From positions 1-64,000 of the forward strand of contig NZ_LGTB01000046.1 in NCBI RefSeq assembly GCF_001238275.1: a stretch of 64,000 nt of DNA. Direction: 5' to 3'. A model generated the notes under the pieces. It saw only the letters and a list, made by a program, of their open reading frames with translations. It was not told the origin of the DNA and ran no database searches. Below, in pieces: positions 61,564 through 64,000 of this stretch. The first letter of the stretch is position 1. The number at the start of each line of letters is the position of its first letter. The DNA comes from Bradyrhizobium viridifuturi (GTDB taxonomy: Bacteria > Pseudomonadota > Alphaproteobacteria > Rhizobiales > Xanthobacteraceae). The position numbers and the translations under genes are program-made.

Positions 61564-62318
61564 GCTATTTCCGTGCCGAAAACCTGTCGCTGCATTTCGG
61601 TGGCCTCAAGGCGGTCGATGCCGTCAGCTTCGCGGTCGAGAAGGGCGAGATCCTCTCGATCATCGGGCCTAACGGCGCCGGCAAGAGCTCGATCTTCAAC
61701 CTGATCTCGCGCATCTACCCGCCGACCTCGGGCAAGATCTTCTTCGAGGATCAGGACATCACCCAGGAGCCGGCCTACGACATCGCAAAGCTCGGCATCG
61801 CGCGCACCTTCCAGAACATCGAGCTGTTCGAGAATGCGACCGTGCTGAGCAATCTCCTGGTCGGCCGCCATCGCCATTCCACCACCCAGCTCTGGCAGGA
61901 GCTCTTGTTCCTGCCGAGCGTGCGCGCCGGCGAGAAGGCGCACCGCCGCCGGGTCGAGCAGGTGATCGAATTCCTCGATCTCGAGCCCTACCGCGACAAG
62001 CTGATCTCGGGCCTGCCTTACGGGGTGCGCAAGGTGATCGAGCTGGCGCGCGCGCTGTGCTCGGAGCCGAAGCTGATCCTGCTCGACGAGCCGTCATCAG
62101 GCCTCAATGTCGAAGAGACCGACGACATGTCGTTCTGGATCCGCGACATGAAGAGCGAGCTCGGCATTACGGTCTTGATGGTCGAGCACGACATGACGCT
62201 GGTCAACCGGGTCTCCGACCGCGTGATCGCGCTGAACTACGGCCGCGTGCTGGCGATGGGCTCGCCGTCCGAGGTGCAGCACCATCCCGACGTCGTCGCA
62301 GCCTATCTCGGCGCCTGA
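61560..62318 (+). CDS. ABC transporter ATP-binding protein (LivG family)
   Basis: 252 residues. Walker A GPNGAGKSSIFNLISR, Q-loop ARTFQNIELFENATVLSNLLVGRH, signature LPYGVRKVIELARAL (variant of the LSYG form usual in LivG), Walker B LILLDEPSSGLN, switch His in MVEHDM. One of two ATPases of the importer, coupled to livM by a 4-base overlap. Confidence 0.95.
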   Translation: MSYFRAENLSLHFGGLKAVDAVSFAVEKGEILSIIGPNGAGKSSIFNLISRIYPPTSGKIFFEDQDITQEPAYDIAKLGIARTFQNIELFENATVLSNLLVGRHRHSTTQLWQELLFLPSVRAGEKAHRRRVEQVIEFLDLEPYRDKLISGLPYGVRKVIELARALCSEPKLILLDEPSSGLNVEETDDMSFWIRDMKSELGITVLMVEHDMTLVNRVSDRVIALNYGRVLAMGSPSEVQHHPDVVAAYLGA

Positions 62319-62328
62319 GGACGATGCC

Positions 62329-63106
<778 letters not shown>

Positions 63107-63108
<2 letters not shown>

Positions 63109-63220
63109 GGAAGACTTGGCGTCAGGGAAGACTTGGCGTTGAAGGCCTGGTGCTGGAGAAGGGTTGGCGTCGACGAAAGTAGCGCTGAGGAAGGTTTGGC
63201 ACTGGCAGCGAGTTGGAGCT
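63107..63220 (+). repeat. Short degenerate tandem repeat after livF
   Basis: AGGGAAGACTTGGCGT occurs exactly at 63107-63122 and 63124-63139 (17-base period). It is followed by three or four diverged units with GAAG...TTGGCG spacing up to about 63220. It lies between livF and the ligase gene. It could have arisen by slippage and makes the livF 3' end variable. Confidence 0.6.
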
Positions 63221-63297
63221 AGATTTCAGGCCTGTTTCGCCGACAAGACCGGCAGCCGAGCCGGCGCGCGAAGCAGGCGGCAGAGGAGGGAGCGCGC

Positions 63298-64000
63298 ATG
63301 GCAGGACCAGCGGTGCTGACGGTCGCCGACACGATCGCGAGGAGCTTTCTGCTCGCGGTGCAAACGCGTGGCGACAGGCCCGCAATCCGCGAAAAGAAGT
63401 TCGGCATCTGGCAACCGACCAGCTGGCGCGAATGGCTGCAGATCTCCAAGGACATCGCCTTCGCCCTGCATGCGACCGGCTTCCGCCCTGGCGACGTCGC
63501 TCGATCATCGCCAACGCGGTGCCGGAATGGGTCTATGCCGACATGGGTATCCTGTGCGCCGGCGGCGTGTCCTCCGGCATCTACCCGACCGATTCGGCGG
63601 CGCAGGTCGAATACCTCGTCAATGATTCCCGCACGCGGGTGATCTTCGTCGAGGACGAGGAGCAGCTCGACAAGGTGCTGACCTGCCGGTCGCGCTGTCC
63701 GACGCTTGAGAAGATCATCGTGTTCGACATGGAGGGGCTCTCCGGCTTCTCCGATCCGATGGTGCTGTCGCTCGCCGAGTTCACGGCGCTCGGCCGCAAT
63801 CATGCGCAGGGCAATGACGCCTTGTGGGATGAGATGACCGGCAGCCGCACCGCCTCCGATCTGGCGATCCTGGTCTACACGTCGGGCACCACGGGCCCGC
63901 CCAAGGGCGCGATTCATTCCAACCGCAGCGTGACGCACCAGATGCGCCACGCCAACGACCTCTATCCCTCGACCGACAGCGAGGAGCGGCTGGTGTTCCT
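63298..64000 (+). CDS. Long-chain acyl-CoA synthetase / AMP-dependent ligase, frameshifted, 3' end beyond window
   Basis: ATG at 63298 with AGGAGGGAGC upstream. The first frame runs ADTIARSFLLAVQTRGDRPAIREKKFGIWQPTSWREW to GFRPGDVA. The second resumes SIIANAVPEWVYADMGILCAGGVSSGIYPTDSAAQVEYLV and contains the P-loop LVYTSGTTGPPKGAIHSN near 63870-63925. One base is missing at about 63498-63501. The family activates fatty or aromatic acids with ATP and CoA. Its place behind livHMGF suggests that the importer delivers its acid substrate. Confidence 0.85.

Overview
The window is GC-rich chromosomal DNA of an alphaproteobacterium, most likely Bradyrhizobium or a close relative. This rests on recognised protein families, the many liv/aromatic-CoA/Bug-type transport and catabolic genes, the small secreted cysteine-tailed proteins, and the palindromic intergenic repeats. 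It is not a taxonomic test. No rRNA, tRNA, CRISPR array, insertion sequence or prophage was recognised.

Layout. 0.2-2.9 kb: aryl-CoA ligase and flavin monooxygenase operon. 3.0-4.4 kb: small secreted cysteine-rich proteins. 4.6-9.0 kb: RND efflux adaptor and pump. 9.2-12.7 kb: MDR reductase, then a dicarboxylate/amino-acid symporter with an orphan solute-binding protein. 12.7-15.3 kb: small genes, a lone receiver-domain protein and an ATP-grasp enzyme. 15.6-21 kb: ferredoxin-NADP reductase, patatin, FMN glutamate-synthase-like protein and a flavoprotein hydroxylase. 21-27 kb: OMP25/OprB fusion porin, a NRAMP-related transporter operon and a divergent CsoR-type metal sensor with tandem operators. 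27-32.6 kb: creatininase, NitT/TauT-type ABC importer, D-2-hydroxyacid dehydrogenase and a double-domain Inh protein. 33-34.7 kb: YCII protein with an ECF sigma factor. 35-38 kb: HAB-mutase-like membrane protein, then a coupled metallopeptidase/ATP-grasp pair. 38-43 kb: cyclic-nucleotide-binding membrane protein, L,D-transpeptidase, ThDP enzyme and SDR. 44-51 kb: GntR-controlled divergent catabolic cluster and an M29 aminopeptidase. 51-56.9 kb: GNAT, amidohydrolase, MerR/MFS pair, MBL-like protein and alpha/beta hydrolase. 57-59 kb: ABC exporter. 59.5-64 kb: livHMGF followed by an acyl-CoA ligase cut by the window end.

A feature running through the window is that seven genes (an eighth is possible) are each broken once by what looks like loss of one base, usually where a doubled G or C would restore the frame. 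The reading frame is otherwise well preserved on both sides. This pattern fits sequencing or assembly deletions better than gene decay, and I annotate these loci as frameshifted CDS.

The most promising regulatory and system-level signals are: the CsoR-type regulator with two GC-tract operators divergent from a NRAMP-related operon; twin dyads flanking the GntR-controlled divergent promoter; a MerR-type promoter with a 19-bp spacer; the coupled zinc metallopeptidase/ATP-grasp gene pair; and a symporter paired with an ABC-type binding protein.
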